Assembly (NCBI GenBank): GCA_947184155.2
Contig: CAMXCT020001484.1
Span: 1-64,000 of the forward strand
Source: Cladocopium goreaui
Lineage: Eukaryota; Sar; Dinophyceae; Suessiales; Symbiodiniaceae
Direction of reading: 5' to 3'
Length of the DNA stretch: 64,000 nt
Under the pieces are notes generated by a model. It did not search any database. It was given only the letters and a program-made list of their open reading frames with translations, and was not told where the DNA came from. Shown piece by piece: positions 12,660 to 22,994 of this stretch. Positions within the stretch are counted from its first letter, which is position 1. Every line of letters begins with the position of its first letter. Both the position numbers and the translations under genes were made by a program.

Positions 12660-12742
12660 CTGACAAAAAATGGATCGCTGACATCCATTTTTTGGATCGC
12701 AAAAAAAGACATCCAAAAAATGGATCGCTTTGAGGGTCTGGG
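12660..12742 (-). repeat. Right terminal inverted repeat of 5.4-kb element
   Basis: Read on the minus strand it begins CCCAGACCCTCAAAGCGATC, followed by alternating ATCCATTTTTTGGAT-like palindromes. These probably serve as subterminal transposase-binding sites. Confidence 0.8.
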
Positions 12743-14740
12743 AATGATGATGAGAAGAAGTCCTACAAAGAGTTGTTGGAGATCATGAAGAGACACATTG
12801 CACGTGTACGTGAGGATAGAAACATTGCAGCCAGAGACAAGTTTGCCACAGACTACACCAATCTTGGTAAGCCAACTACCCCTGCACCAAAGCCTGCGGC
12901 TCCAACACCCACACCAAAGGATGGTAAGACCGGAAAGCCAAGTGCGCCAGCACCTAAGGGTAAGCCTGGAGCCCCCGTTCTCCCATCCGGCACTCCAAAG
13001 AGTCACGGCAAGGGGAAAGGCAAGGGTGGTCGAAGATCTAGATCGCCTTCTACCAAAGACACTTCCAAGACCTTTTGTCACTTTCACTTCAACAAAGGAA
13101 ATTGCAAGCATGGTGACAAGTGCCAATACAGTCATTCTCAATATCATTGGGACAAAAGGAAGGACAAGGGTGGTAAGGGCAAGAACGGTAGATCGGCCAC
13201 ACCAAGAAAATCACAGACACCTGGTGGAAAGAAGGACCGCAACTGCTATGGATGGTTGAAGGGTGATTGTCAGAAGGGAGACAAATGTACTTTCAAGCAT
13301 GATCCAAGTATGAAAGGCAAGAGAGCTGCCCCTTCGACGAAGACATCCGATGCCAAGGCCACTCCTGCATTGGTCCGTGAGTACGATGATGACTTCATCG
13401 TGAACGCTGTGCCAAGCGAGAAGAAGAACAAGATGGATGTCAAGTTCAACTATCATGTGGAGATACATGAGCACGTGAAGCCTGACTTTGTGGAATGCTC
13501 CAACAGAAAGCCAAGAAGGAACCTGTCTCGAGCTCAGAAGCGATCATTGACGTGCAGAACTACCAAAGAAATTATGGATGACCAACAATGGATGTTGCAA
13601 TCCAAATTGGGCATGACAAGAGCACGTGCGATTGGCATACTGATAGATGACTATGATGAGTTTTCAGATGTCGACGAAGTACATGTTATCCTGGGACCGA
13701 AGAACAATATCAAGCTCAAGATCAACACCAATGAGTATCTAGAGAACAACCCCCGAGCTGAGACACGCTATGAGGAGACTATCCCTCATGTACCAGGAAA
13801 GTATGGTCGTCGTGACAACATCATGTGCATCACCATGCCGATCGAGCTCAAGGACAGACGCTTCATTGTGGATTCTGGTAGCGGTCATGACCTCATCTCG
13901 TCTACAAGAGTTGATCGAATGGACATTGACACTTACCAGAGTGACAGAGTTAACTTCCACACTGCGAATGGCATCACATCCACATCTACTATGGTGGACT
14001 TGGACTTTGACACATTCAATGAACCTGCTAAAGCTCATGTGTTAGAGGATACTCCATCAGTTCTATCATTGGGAAAACGATGCATGGAACAAGGTTACAC
14101 CTTTGTTTGGCCTAATGGGAGAGAACCCTACATGATCAACTCCGAAGGTGACAAGATCAGGATGGAAGTTCACGATCTCATCCCGTATGTCTACCTTGGG
14201 GCCAAAGACTATCGGCCAATGCCTGACCATGAGGCTGAGTTGGTGATGAAGGTGCTGGGTCTCATGGGCAACAATACAGCATCGAGGACGATATACCTTG
14301 ATGGTGAGAGTGGTGATGAAATGTCTGAATCAGATGACGGAGTTGGTACGTACGTCGACGGGCCAACAAAGTCCCTGAGGAAGACAAAGAAGAAGAAACG
14401 ATCTAGACAAAAGACAGTTCCTGCAGCAGCTGGTGAAGAACTTGATGAAGATGATGGTTATGAGCCATCCATCCGTGAGGAGAATCCAGATGGGGATGAT
14501 GTTCATGTGGATGATATCCCCGGTGTGGATGAAGATGGCGATGACGATGATGATCGATTACCAGCTGCTGATGATGTTCCAGAAGATGATCAACCTGATG
14601 AAGATGAAATTGGTGTTGAGCATGGACCACAAGAAGAAGATGATGAGGATGATATCGATGTCGATGATCCTGATGGAGGAGTACGATTGTCAAAGAGAGG
14701 TACCTTGAAACATGAAGCTCGTACCTTGAACACTTGTTGA
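12743..14740 (+). CDS. ORF A part 2: Gag C-terminus with two CCCH fingers, aspartic protease
   Basis: In frame with 4530-7324 once the transposon and one AA are removed. A Pro/Thr/Lys linker is followed by two C3H1 zinc fingers: C-x8-C-x5-C-x3-H starting near codon 102 of the ATG at 12773, and C-x7-C-x5-C-x3-H near codon 158. These presumably act as the nucleocapsid in place of the usual CCHC knuckle. The retroviral-type protease is marked by VDSGSGHDLI (Asp near codon 367). A very acidic Asp/Glu stretch follows (about 540-640), then the start of the integrase zinc region. The frame ends at a TGA at 14738; integrase continues in the -1 frame. Confidence 0.82.
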   Translation, partial: NDDEKKSYKELLEIMKRHIARVREDRNIAARDKFATDYTNLGKPTTPAPKPAAPTPTPKDGKTGKPSAPAPKGKPGAPVLPSGTPKSHGKGKGKGGRRSRSPSTKDTSKTFCHFHFNKGNCKHGDKCQYSHSQYHWDKRKDKGGKGKNGRSATPRKSQTPGGKKDRNCYGWLKGDCQKGDKCTFKHDPSMKGKRAAPSTKTSDAKATPALVREYDDDFIVNAVPSEKKNKMDVKFNYHVEIHEHVKPDFVECSNRKPRRNLSRAQKRSLTCRTTKEIMDDQQWMLQSKLGMTRARAIGILIDDYDEFSDVDEVHVILGPKNNIKLKINTNEYLENNPRAETRYEETIPHVPGKYGRRDNIMCITMPIELKDRRFIVDSGSGHDLISSTRVDRMDIDTYQSDRVNFHTANGITSTSTMVDLDFDTFNEPAKAHVLEDTPSVLSLGKRCMEQGYTFVWPNGREPYMINSEGDKIRMEVHDLIPYVYLGAKDYRPMPDHEAELVMKVLGLMGNNTASRTIYLDGESGDEMSESDDGVGTYVDGPTKSLRKTKKKKRSRQKTVPAAAGEELDEDDGYEPSIREENPDGDDVHVDDIPGVDEDGDDDDDRLPAADDVPEDDQPDEDEIGVEHGPQEEDDEDDIDVDDPDGGVRLSKRGTLKHEARTLNTC

Positions 14741-17433
14741 CACATCGATACAAGAACCCATACTGCAACTCATGTGTGCGGGCCAAGATGAAGCACCACA
14801 AAACTTATCGAGGTGCGTTTCGTCGAAAGCTCACAAAGTTCGGCGACCTCATCACCTTCGACTTCATGGATACTCGCAAGACGACCAAGTTGGGCTATGA
14901 CACGGTCAAGGAGATTCTTGTCATCCGAGACAGGTTTACCGGCATCATTCAGAGTTACCCCTCTCCAACAAAGAACACTGAAGATGTTGTGAGAGCGGTG
15001 AAGTACTTCATGGGAAGACGTACTATCAGAGAGGCCTACTCTGACAAGGCCAGACAGTTTGTCAAGGGCATGGAAGCGCTCAAGATACCCTTTGACCATG
15101 CTCTGCCGGGAAGACCATCAACGAACTCCCTTGCCGAGCGCAACAACCAGTTCGTCATTACAACAACTACTACATGCCTACTCGAGGCTGGACTACCAGC
15201 ATGTTTCTGGAAGTTTGCCATACGATGTGTATGTCACCCACTCAACGTGGAACCCGGAGAAGATGATGTGAGTGCATGGTGCAAGCTCCATGGCGCCGAG
15301 TTCAAGGGCGAGAAGATCCCATTTGGTGCTTTGGTTTACTTCAAGCCGAGTGGAGCTAGAGCTAATGAACAGGCTCACAAGTTCGACCCCAAGGGCATCC
15401 CTGGTGTCTTTGCTGGTTATGAGATTGCCCCGGGCGTCAATTGGCGAAGGCAATATATGGCATGGGCATTGTCTGATATGACGAGGCAGAACTATTCGTT
15501 CAATGCCAAGACCATCATTGACAAGCTACGCCATCCTCACCTTACGGAGAAGATTGAAGTATACTTGCCATTGACGTTCCCGTGCAAAGACATCTATGAG
15601 AAGGTGAACACCACATTGGAAGGGTTGGCTGTGAAAGATCGCCTTGAAGGATCACCAGATTTCCTTGAAGATCATCAAGATGATGATGATAACGAAGACG
15701 ATGATGACGGAGATGGAGGTGACGATAAACCTAAGAAAGGAAAGATCACCAACCGTGTTGAACATCAAGAAGAAGAGTTCAATCGCATGATGGAGGAAAT
15801 GGACATCAAACTGGACAAAGAGAAAAGCGACGGAGTCGAAGTTGTTGATGGGCCTCCTATGCCTCCTCCAGACGGTGAGCCTCCGTATGACGGACCTGAA
15901 CATCACTCTATGGGTAAACCTGGTGACGGTATCATCTACCTCAGCGACATTGGCGAGCATGTCAAACTCGACAAACGTGGGCGACCTTATCGAGTTGGTC
16001 CAGACGGTCGCAAAGAAGTACGAGGATCACCAAGACCAAAGAGCAGCTACAGTCCTGAAGAATGGAGATCATTATCCGCCAAGGAGAGAGACGTCATCAT
16101 TCGTCGTGGAAAACTCGAAGAAGAAGCTGATAAGCTCAAGGAGATCAAGTTGAAGAAAGAGAAAGAGAAGAAAGCCAAAGCTGAGGCTGCTGAGAGGAAG
16201 AAGAAGTCCGAAGCGAGTTCACACAAAGATCCACCCAAAGATGAAGGACGAAAGAAAAAGAAAAAGAGCAATAAAGACTCGAAGGAGAGCTCAGGCAAAG
16301 ATGGCAGCAAGGACGCTTCTGTCGGAGTGGGGAAGCTCCGAGGAGATTGGGAACGTATACCTACGCCCCATGATCCGATGACGACGCTGAACCACAACAG
16401 AGGTCACAGCACACGGGAATGTTTATCAACAATCCGTGGAGCTAGTGATCTCATCAACATCAAGAAGCGCAACACTGCCTCTCCTGCGACTCCCAGCCAG
16501 ACCAGCACAAGCGTCCCAAGTGATGATGATGGTCAAGAATTTCTGAACGAATGGGACGAATGGTCCGAGCATGAAGTTGGAAAAGGACTGAGAGCTCACT
16601 GGGAAGATGTTCATTATGACTTCAACACTGGGAAGATCATAGCACCTGCTAAAGCTGCACCAACGGCTCCTGCCTCAAAAGACTCCGACGGCAAGTCTAA
16701 GGTCGACCACTTCGTGAGTTCGATTCCTTGTATGCCTTGTGTTCATCAAGATCTTGAGCATCGCGAGAAGTTCGGTCAAGGTGATGTGAAGTTTGGAAAG
16801 TTGTTCAACGCGATGGTCTCTCGGCCAGTTGGTCGTAAAGAGATGATGGAAGACCCGGACGCCAAGGCTTCTATGAGGAATGAGTGGTTGGGACAGCATA
16901 AGCAGGGAGTCTATGATTTCTCAGTTGTTCGTGAATACGATGATGTTGTGGCAGAAGCGAAACGAGAAGGAAAAGAAGTTCATATGGCACGAGTTCACGG
17001 CATTTGTGTCGAGAAGAACTATCAGCTACCGAAGGGGAGCCCTGGACGCAAGTTCAAAGGTCGAGGCGTTCTACTTGGAAACCAAGTGAAGAATCAACAC
17101 TGGGAAGCCGCGTTCTTTCAGGACCTCGGCAACTCTCCAGCGACGTTTGAAGCCTCCCGATGGGCAGATTTCTATGGTTGCATCCCCGGTCACAACGTGA
17201 AGCTGGCAGACGCCATCCAGGCGTATATCCAAGCGAGGCTTACGGGACCTCCTTGTTGGGTCGAGCTCCCTGGAGATGTATGGCCGGACAACATCGACAT
17301 CCGGAAGTTCAGAAGACCGGTAGTGCGACTTGTCAAAGCACTTTATGGTCATCCTGATGCGGGCACGATGTGGAAACAACATTGTGACAAACATGTCCGT
17401 GAAGTTGGTTTTATGCCAGTAGGGGAGGAATGA
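14716..17433 (+). CDS. pol: ORF A part 3: integrase and N-terminal half of reverse transcriptase
   Basis: Open frame in the -1 phase relative to the protease frame. Re-reading one G at about 14728 gives a smooth join through the His-Cys zinc region (CNSC). The integrase core shows Asp in ITFDFMD, Asp in AYSDKARQF and Glu in SLAERNNQ; the last two are 30 residues apart rather than the canonical 35. A long acidic and Lys/Glu-rich linker (about 310-560) precedes RT. The first RT catalytic Asp is in NVKLADAIQAYIQ (17209-17211), followed by VKALYGHPDAG. The frame stops at TGA 17431-17433, where the family probably had Trp, because the next codons continue RT in the same frame. Both the -1 step and the TGA look like lesions. 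Confidence 0.82.
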   Translation, partial: SSYLEHLLTHRYKNPYCNSCVRAKMKHHKTYRGAFRRKLTKFGDLITFDFMDTRKTTKLGYDTVKEILVIRDRFTGIIQSYPSPTKNTEDVVRAVKYFMGRRTIREAYSDKARQFVKGMEALKIPFDHALPGRPSTNSLAERNNQFVITTTTTCLLEAGLPACFWKFAIRCVCHPLNVEPGEDDVSAWCKLHGAEFKGEKIPFGALVYFKPSGARANEQAHKFDPKGIPGVFAGYEIAPGVNWRRQYMAWALSDMTRQNYSFNAKTIIDKLRHPHLTEKIEVYLPLTFPCKDIYEKVNTTLEGLAVKDRLEGSPDFLEDHQDDDDNEDDDDGDGGDDKPKKGKITNRVEHQEEEFNRMMEEMDIKLDKEKSDGVEVVDGPPMPPPDGEPPYDGPEHHSMGKPGDGIIYLSDIGEHVKLDKRGRPYRVGPDGRKEVRGSPRPKSSYSPEEWRSLSAKERDVIIRRGKLEEEADKLKEIKLKKEKEKKAKAEAAERKKKSEASSHKDPPKDEGRKKKKKSNKDSKESSGKDGSKDASVGVGKLRGDWERIPTPHDPMTTLNHNRGHSTRECLSTIRGASDLINIKKRNTASPATPSQTSTSVPSDDDGQEFLNEWDEWSEHEVGKGLRAHWEDVHYDFNTGKIIAPAKAAPTAPASKDSDGKSKVDHFVSSIPCMPCVHQDLEHREKFGQGDVKFGKLFNAMVSRPVGRKEMMEDPDAKASMRNEWLGQHKQGVYDFSVVREYDDVVAEAKREGKEVHMARVHGICVEKNYQLPKGSPGRKFKGRGVLLGNQVKNQHWEAAFFQDLGNSPATFEASRWADFYGCIPGHNVKLADAIQAYIQARLTGPPCWVELPGDVWPDNIDIRKFRRPVVRLVKALYGHPDAGTMWKQHCDKHVREVGFMPVGEE

Positions 17434-18093
17434 CCATCAATGTATTTCCATAAGGAACTCAAACTTTTGTTAGTCATCTATGTTGATGATCTGAAGTTAG
17501 CTGGGCCAGCACAGAATCTCACCAAGGGATGGGAGATGTTAAGGTCAAAGCTACGAATTGAACCAGAGACAGATTTGGGTCTCTATCATGGTTGTTTGCT
17601 AAGCAAAGGAACCAATCGCCTGCATGATGGCACAGAGGTCACAACCATGACCTACAATATGGAGGGTCTTTTAAAGCTCTCCGTTGAAAGGTATCTTGAA
17701 CTTGTGGGGAGAGATACAAAGTTAAAACAAGTCTCAACACCTAGTCTCCCCGAAGAGACCAAACAACATAAGTCTCGAGCACCAGCACCTGGGGATCCTA
17801 AGCATGCAGTTCAATGTCCCTGGTGTTCTACAAAATTCGATCCTGGATCGTCGGTTGCCTTACAGCCCGATGCCTCCGATTCTCGGCCGGAATCTGTTGA
17901 AGTCCAACGAGGTGCACTTGCCCCTCATGCTGCTAGCATCTTGATGAAGCTCTTGTATGCAGCAAGGATCGCCCGATTTGATTTGTTGAGATCAATCAAT
18001 ACATTAGCACGCAATGTGACAAAATGGTCCATTCAAGATGATGCCAAACTATACCATCTGATTAGGGAAGAGAATGATTGGATGGGTCGGTAA
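17434..18093 (+). CDS. pol: ORF A part 4: C-terminal half of reverse transcriptase (YVDD)
   Basis: Same frame as the preceding segment, after one TGA. It contains the RT catalytic box IYVDD around 17479-17493 (LLLVIYVDDLKLAG), then the thumb and connection region ending with LLYAARIARFDLL, typical of copia elements. A Cys-rich patch CPWCSTKF near 17817 is unusual in this position. The frame ends at TAA 18091-18093; RNase H follows in the +1 frame, so a single-base indel lies between about 18065 and 18090. Confidence 0.82.
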   Translation, partial: PSMYFHKELKLLLVIYVDDLKLAGPAQNLTKGWEMLRSKLRIEPETDLGLYHGCLLSKGTNRLHDGTEVTTMTYNMEGLLKLSVERYLELVGRDTKLKQVSTPSLPEETKQHKSRAPAPGDPKHAVQCPWCSTKFDPGSSVALQPDASDSRPESVEVQRGALAPHAASILMKLLYAARIARFDLLRSINTLARNVTKWSIQDDAKLYHLIREENDWMGR

Positions 18094-19066
18094 CGACATG
18101 AAAGATCTATCCATTGCGTTGTATGCAGATGCTGACTTTGCGGGATGTGCACAATCATTGAGGTCCACATCAGGTTCTCATATGCCTATTCAGGGGAAAC
18201 GTACTCGGTTTCCGTTAGCTGGTGGGAACAAACGCCAGGGGTGTGTGAGCCATTCTACGCCTGAAGCTGAGATCGTAGCCGCTGATGTAACCCTTCGAAC
18301 AATGGGTCTTCCTGCACTCAGTATTTGGGAAACGCTTACAGAATCATCTCCCAAGCTATTGTTTCATGATGACAATCAAGGGATGATTGGTGTGGTTCGT
18401 TCTGGAAGGAATCCAACAATGCGGCATCTGGAAAGAATTCATGGAATTTCTATTACGTCATTACATGAGCATTTCAGCAAAGATCACTTTGTTCTCATGT
18501 ACGAGATCACAGCGAAGATGGCCGCGGACATCCACACCAAAGGTTTTACAAACCCCCTAGCCTGGAAAAAGGCTTGTATGTTGATCAATCTTTTGGAGCC
18601 CGAAGACCTTGGTTCGAAGCAATTGGCCGACTTAGTGCAGCCCACTACGGATGTTGACACTACAGTTCGTCAAGTTTTTCAGTCAAGGACAGATGACGTT
18701 CCCAATTTTCCGTATACTGAAACACCCATACTGCCACCTGAGGTGTATCGTAAGGGTCTTTCAAGTCGAGAAAAGCTTCAAGAACTACCTGGTATGGATC
18801 CAATCTTTGTGGTCAAAACCCCTACGTTGTTCAGAACAAGACCAGCTGGTGTCAAGCTTCCTGCAGATTGCCTTCGGAGCACCTGGATCTTAGTCCACGG
18901 GAAGTGGGAGCAAGTTGAGGATCGTGTTCCACCTTTGTTACAACAATCACGTTTTGACAAATGGATAGAACGGGCATGCTTCCAATACCACCACCCCACT
19001 TCCGCTCCGTATGTGTATCCACAGCGGCCAGCTCTCGGTTCCAACGTACGCCGACGTCGGAACTGA
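18074..19066 (+). CDS. pol: ORF A part 5: RNase H domain and C-terminal extension
   Basis: Copia-type RNase H. The catalytic acidic residues are in LYADADFAG, STPEAEIVAA, HDDNQGM and MAADIHTKGF, in the right order and spacing. It degrades the RNA strand of the replication hybrid. About 150 residues of unrecognised sequence follow, ending in NVRRRRN at a TGA; the protein-like sequence then resumes in another frame from about 19030. Overlap with the preceding frame is only about 20 bp. Confidence 0.82.
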   Translation: MIGWVGNDMKDLSIALYADADFAGCAQSLRSTSGSHMPIQGKRTRFPLAGGNKRQGCVSHSTPEAEIVAADVTLRTMGLPALSIWETLTESSPKLLFHDDNQGMIGVVRSGRNPTMRHLERIHGISITSLHEHFSKDHFVLMYEITAKMAADIHTKGFTNPLAWKKACMLINLLEPEDLGSKQLADLVQPTTDVDTTVRQVFQSRTDDVPNFPYTETPILPPEVYRKGLSSREKLQELPGMDPIFVVKTPTLFRTRPAGVKLPADCLRSTWILVHGKWEQVEDRVPPLLQQSRFDKWIERACFQYHHPTSAPYVYPQRPALGSNVRRRRN

Positions 19067-19921
19067 GCAATCCGAGCCAATACTCTTTGAACAAGCTCAA
19101 CGTCCTCAGAAGATTCCGTTTTCGTTATATGAAGGGAATCCTATGACAATTAGGGTGATCAATGCCCTGGTACGCCTTGTTCATGGGGGGAGAGGCATGG
19201 AGGATTCGAAACAATTCAAAGATCAACAACAGTTCAACAAAGCGTTTTCAGAAATGTTGAAGTTACAAAAGCCGCCTATACGGAGAAGAAATACCAAGAA
19301 GATAGCATCAGCAACAGAATGTGGTCAAGATGAAGTACCTGTTCGTGACGAATGGAAGTGGATAGGGGACCATGTTTTGGAAAGGATCCACAATATACCA
19401 AGAAGAGAGATGTTCGTTCCAAGTGATTGTGGTGACTCTCCATGTGATCATCGTTTGATTCAAGATTGGAGAGAAACTCAATTGAAGTTCCAGTCGAATG
19501 TGAGGGTGGACAAAAGCAATTGGCGTCTCCCAGGTAACAATGGAGAAAGGTCAAACAATCGAAATGAGTTCTGGACTGGAAAGTCTATCTTTCGTGTTTT
19601 GAGACATCAGGAGGTTCTTCCGGTTGCGAGTTGCATTATGGATGATAATCTGATGGCTTGTGTCAACACCATGGGTCTGAACATCATTTCTCCCAACAAG
19701 ATATTTATTCCTCACGCATATCGAATGGTGGTCGATGAGAATGAGAACAAGAATGAGTTGAACATCTTTGCGGACAGTCTAATCAATCTGGTTTTGGTTC
19801 GTGATAATGGGCAATGCATGAAGTATACGTTCATCAGATCGATTCACGACCTCAACAATACGAAGTATTTAGGGAAGAACGTTACGATTACAATGCAAGA
19901 GCTGCCCGAAAGTATATATCC
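19011..19921 (+). CDS. ORF A part 6: linker region upstream of methyltransferase-like domain
   Basis: About 300 codons in a new frame relative to RNase H, interrupted at 19922 by the 9.85-kb transposon. Composition and stop-free length support coding, but I recognise no domain. The last residues, TITMQELPESIYP, join in frame to LMCAEPSS at 29775. That places this segment just before motif I of the methyltransferase-like domain. The stop at 19923 is supplied by the transposon's TIR, not by the host gene. Confidence 0.65.
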
Positions 19922-20065
19922 CTGAGCATCCGATATTGATTTCAATCAATATCAGTTTTGTGATATTGATTTCAAAGGGAAATCAATATTAAAATCAATA
20001 TTTCTCAACCTCAAAAATCAATATTTTTTCTAGGTTTTTGAAGACAAAAATCAATATCCAAAATC
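19922..20065 (+). repeat. Left TIR and subterminal AATCAATATT array
   Basis: A 31-bp terminal inverted repeat followed by about eight further ATCAATAT or ATATTGAT words in both orientations up to about 20065. Such arrays usually bind the transposase. Confidence 0.85.
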
Positions 20066-20388
20066 AGCATTTTTTGACTTTTTTTTGGCCCCAAACCTCT
20101 ACTTTTAGGGTACTTTTCCCAGGCCATCCACTCTCAGCTGCCAAGCACTTTTTAAACCATGAGTGGGTGAATCCTGCTCGAAGTTCAAGCCTTTTTTGCA
20201 AAGGCACCTTTTTCTCTTTTGTGCTGCCTTTTTTCCAAAGGTCTCCATATGTGAGCTACCTTTTTTCCAAAGGCTTCCTTGTGAACTACTTTTTTCCAAA
20301 GATTTCCTTAGGCCACAGGTCAACCTTTTTTCCAAAGGTTTCCATGGAACCTTTTTTTCAAAGGTTTTTGCGACCTTTTTTCCAAAGG

Positions 20389-22204
20389 CTAACCTTCCAT
20401 GCTGAAGCCTTCTCTTGTAAGCAACAAATGGAGTAGAATTGCATACTTGGGGAGAACTTTGGTGCTGAGCCTGGTGCTTGCCACTCCAGAGGTGCAAGAG
20501 TGTGCAAGCCTGGCTATAGCCCCCACAAAGTCTTCTGACTTAAAGCACCAATGGAATCTGGGATTCATTTCTGCAGCTCCAAGGCAAAGATGGATGAAGG
20601 TGTGGTGCTTGAAGACAATGTGGAAAAGCTTTCTGCCAGATGTTTCTGCCCAATGGTTCAAGTAGGTGTATTCCTGCAGGAAGGAGTTGCACAAACTCAT
20701 TGTGAGTTCTTCTTCTGCTTCAGTGAGGAAGGTGTCTGCTGAATCCCACAAGAAGACCAGCTGCACCATGATCTCGACACATTGTATCATATGGGCATGG
20801 TGATCCCTTTCTGGACCAAGCATTTTTTTCATCACCTCCAGCAGGGCTGGTGCCAACCATTTGCATTCGCCCCCTTTTGCATCTAGGAATGCATGGGACT
20901 GGTGTGGGGACTTTTCATTGGTAAACATGCTGAGCTTGAGGTTGGTGAGCACTGTTCCAGCCCCTTGCACTTTGTAGAATTTCTGCACTTCAGTAAAGAT
21001 GACAGCAAGGCGCTCCTGTGGTTTGACCACTTGGTGTCCAGTGATTGGGTCAAACCAGCACATGTAGTGCAGGCAGCTTCCCAACAGATGGGCATACAAT
21101 CCCTTTGTGAAAAGGATATGTAAGCCATCCCCCCTCACCATCCTGCTGGTGACCCCATCAATGCTGAAGATTGGATGGGTAGAGCTGGGGTTGGCCTTGG
21201 CCACCTTTGTGTTCACATAGGTGAACACATCTGGATCCAACCAAGAATATGGAAGGTCTCCACTCTTGCTGGTGCAGTTGCATTGGTGGCATGGATTCTT
21301 TGATGCCCAGTGAGGCAAGCCCAGCTGCAAGGAGAAGAATTCCTGATCACCAATGGTGGTCCAGATGGCTGCTGTGAAAGAAGATGCCAAAGCCTTTCCT
21401 TTGTGTGGATAGAAAGGCGACCCTTTTTCCAAGGGTTTTCCATCTGGATCCCTGGAAGGGTGGAAGCCTTTTTGCAAGGCATGGAAACTCCAGCTGAACC
21501 ATTTCCACAAAGCTGGCCAGGTGTCCTTTGTGGTGGCCACCTTTGGGAAGACACCCATCAAAAGGTGAGAGTCAAGACTCCCAAAGAGATTGAGGACACA
21601 CCCAAAGGAATATATCATGAGAAAATCCCTTGTCATAAATTCAGCACCATCCCCATGCACAAAGATGGGTATTGTTTGGGTCCTCCAATTCTCCCTTTTT
21701 TTTCAAATTGTGCCCCTTCAATCTATCATCCTTCTTGCTTTCAACCCCCGTCCAAAACTCTTCTAGCTTTGGTGGGCAAAACAGCTCTGCCCATTTGGTT
21801 GGATAGTGCTCATAGAGAGCTGAGAACATTGTGTGGGGGAGAAAGATGGATGCTGTGGAGGTTGAAGCTTGGCTGGTTTTGGGATCCAAACAGGGCACCT
21901 CCACATCAAACCCAGCTGGGATGGAAACATTAGGCAAAAAGGTTTGCATGATTGCCTTGTGAATGTTCCCTGGGTTTTCACCATAATTGCCACTTTTTGC
22001 AAGGGCTGCCACTTCTGCATGGCTGGTTCCACCAAGCTGTGCCAAATGTGCCAATTCTTGTATGGCTTTGGCACTCAAAGTACCATGGGCCCAGTGGCTC
22101 AGCAGCTTGGTGGCAAAGGGGCTTGGATGTTCTGCCTCTGCATCTGGCCTTTCTGCAAGGCCTAGCTCCACATCCTTTTTCCATCCCCTTAATCTTTTTG
22201 TCAT
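20389..22204 (-). CDS. Transposase-like protein of the 9.85-kb element (one frameshift)
   Basis: Two overlapping minus-strand frames (22204-21641, then about 21706-20389) form one protein of about 600 residues. The switch falls in a run of eight A (21696-21703), after which the second frame gives IPIFVHGDGAEF. The homologous protein at 56769-54917 has VPLLCHGDGVPI at the same place. Other shared features are a Cys-x2-Cys in the middle (PCHQCNC versus PCALCKC) and a C-terminal region with KSEDFVGAI versus RGEDMMQKV. I recall this HGDG...GEDF family as common in dinoflagellate genomes. Its size, association with TIRs and acidic motifs suggest a DDE-type transposase, but I cannot assign the catalytic triad. 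Alternative: a conserved cargo protein. Confidence 0.6.
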
Positions 22205-22994
22205 TGTTCAAGGGTTTCTTTTTTCCAAAGAATTTCTTGCCACCTTTTTTCCAAAGGTTCTCCTGGAATCTTTGCTCCAAAGCCAAAGCCTTTTTGCCAA
22301 AGCCTTTTTCCCAAAGGCTCCTTTCAAAGACTTGCTTTTGCCCCCTTGTCTGCAGCCCTTTTTCCAAGGGCTCTCTTTCCCAGAAACTAAATGGTATCTG
22401 CCAGCTACTCTCTTGAGCAACAGCTGGCTGCCAACAAGCATCCTTGACTGAGACCTTATGCAACAGGGGGGCAGGTGCTAAGTGCTAACAGTATTACAAA
22501 CAAGCATGCCAAAAAAAAACAGGTACACACATTTATAACAAACCTACAAGACAAGACTCAAATGGTATCATGCCCCCTTGCCAACCCCCCTGGTGAAGCT
22601 CCTTTTTGCTTGGTGAATGGACAAAAGTCTGGTGTCCAGCCATGAAAAAATGAAAGGGAACCACCTTTCTTGCAAAGGTTCCCTCTTGTGAGGGGGCTCC
22701 CATCAAAAAATGTCTTTTTCCAATGCATGCTACCCAGTGGCCCTTTTTCCCAAAGGATGTTTGGAACTTGTTTCTCAAAATTGTTTCCCACCTCACCTTG
22801 TGCTCAAGTGCTGTACATGTTTGGCTTACCTTTTTTCCAAAGGCTTCTCTTGGGGTACCTTTTTTCCAAAGGTCTCTTGTGGGTCTACCTTTTTTCCAAA
22901 GGTCTCTTGTGGGACTACCTTTTTTCCAAAGGTCTTTTGTGGAGAACTTTTTTTCCCAACTTCCTTTTTCTGCAGCAACCTTTTTTCCAAAGGT
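22205..22994. other. Palindrome-rich spacer between transposase-like and 403-aa genes
   Basis: About 790 bp with at least ten copies of the CCTTTTTTCCAAAGG-type palindrome. In 22829-22930 several follow at about 30-bp intervals with the shared spacer TCTTGTGGG. ORFs on both strands here are open only because the repeat has no stop in any frame. No separate gene is supported. Confidence 0.6.

Larger units (their letters stand above)
7325..12742. mobile_element. Nested 5.4-kb TIR DNA transposon, apparently non-autonomous
   Basis: Ends are inverted repeats starting CCCAGACCCTCAAA on both sides. They extend imperfectly for about 80 bp and contain palindromes of the type ATCCATTTTTTGGAT. A 2-bp duplication AA (7323-7324, 12743-12744) flanks it. 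Removing the element and one AA fuses gag at 7322 with 12743 in frame, which proves it is an insertion. No ORF over about 115 codons is convincing and no transposase motif is visible, so it was probably mobilised in trans. It contains the GCTCATCG dimer cluster and a fold-back repeat. Confidence 0.85.

Noticed and set aside
14403-14801. Minus-strand His/Leu-rich ORF
   Set aside because: Antisense of the Asp/Glu-rich linker of ORF A.
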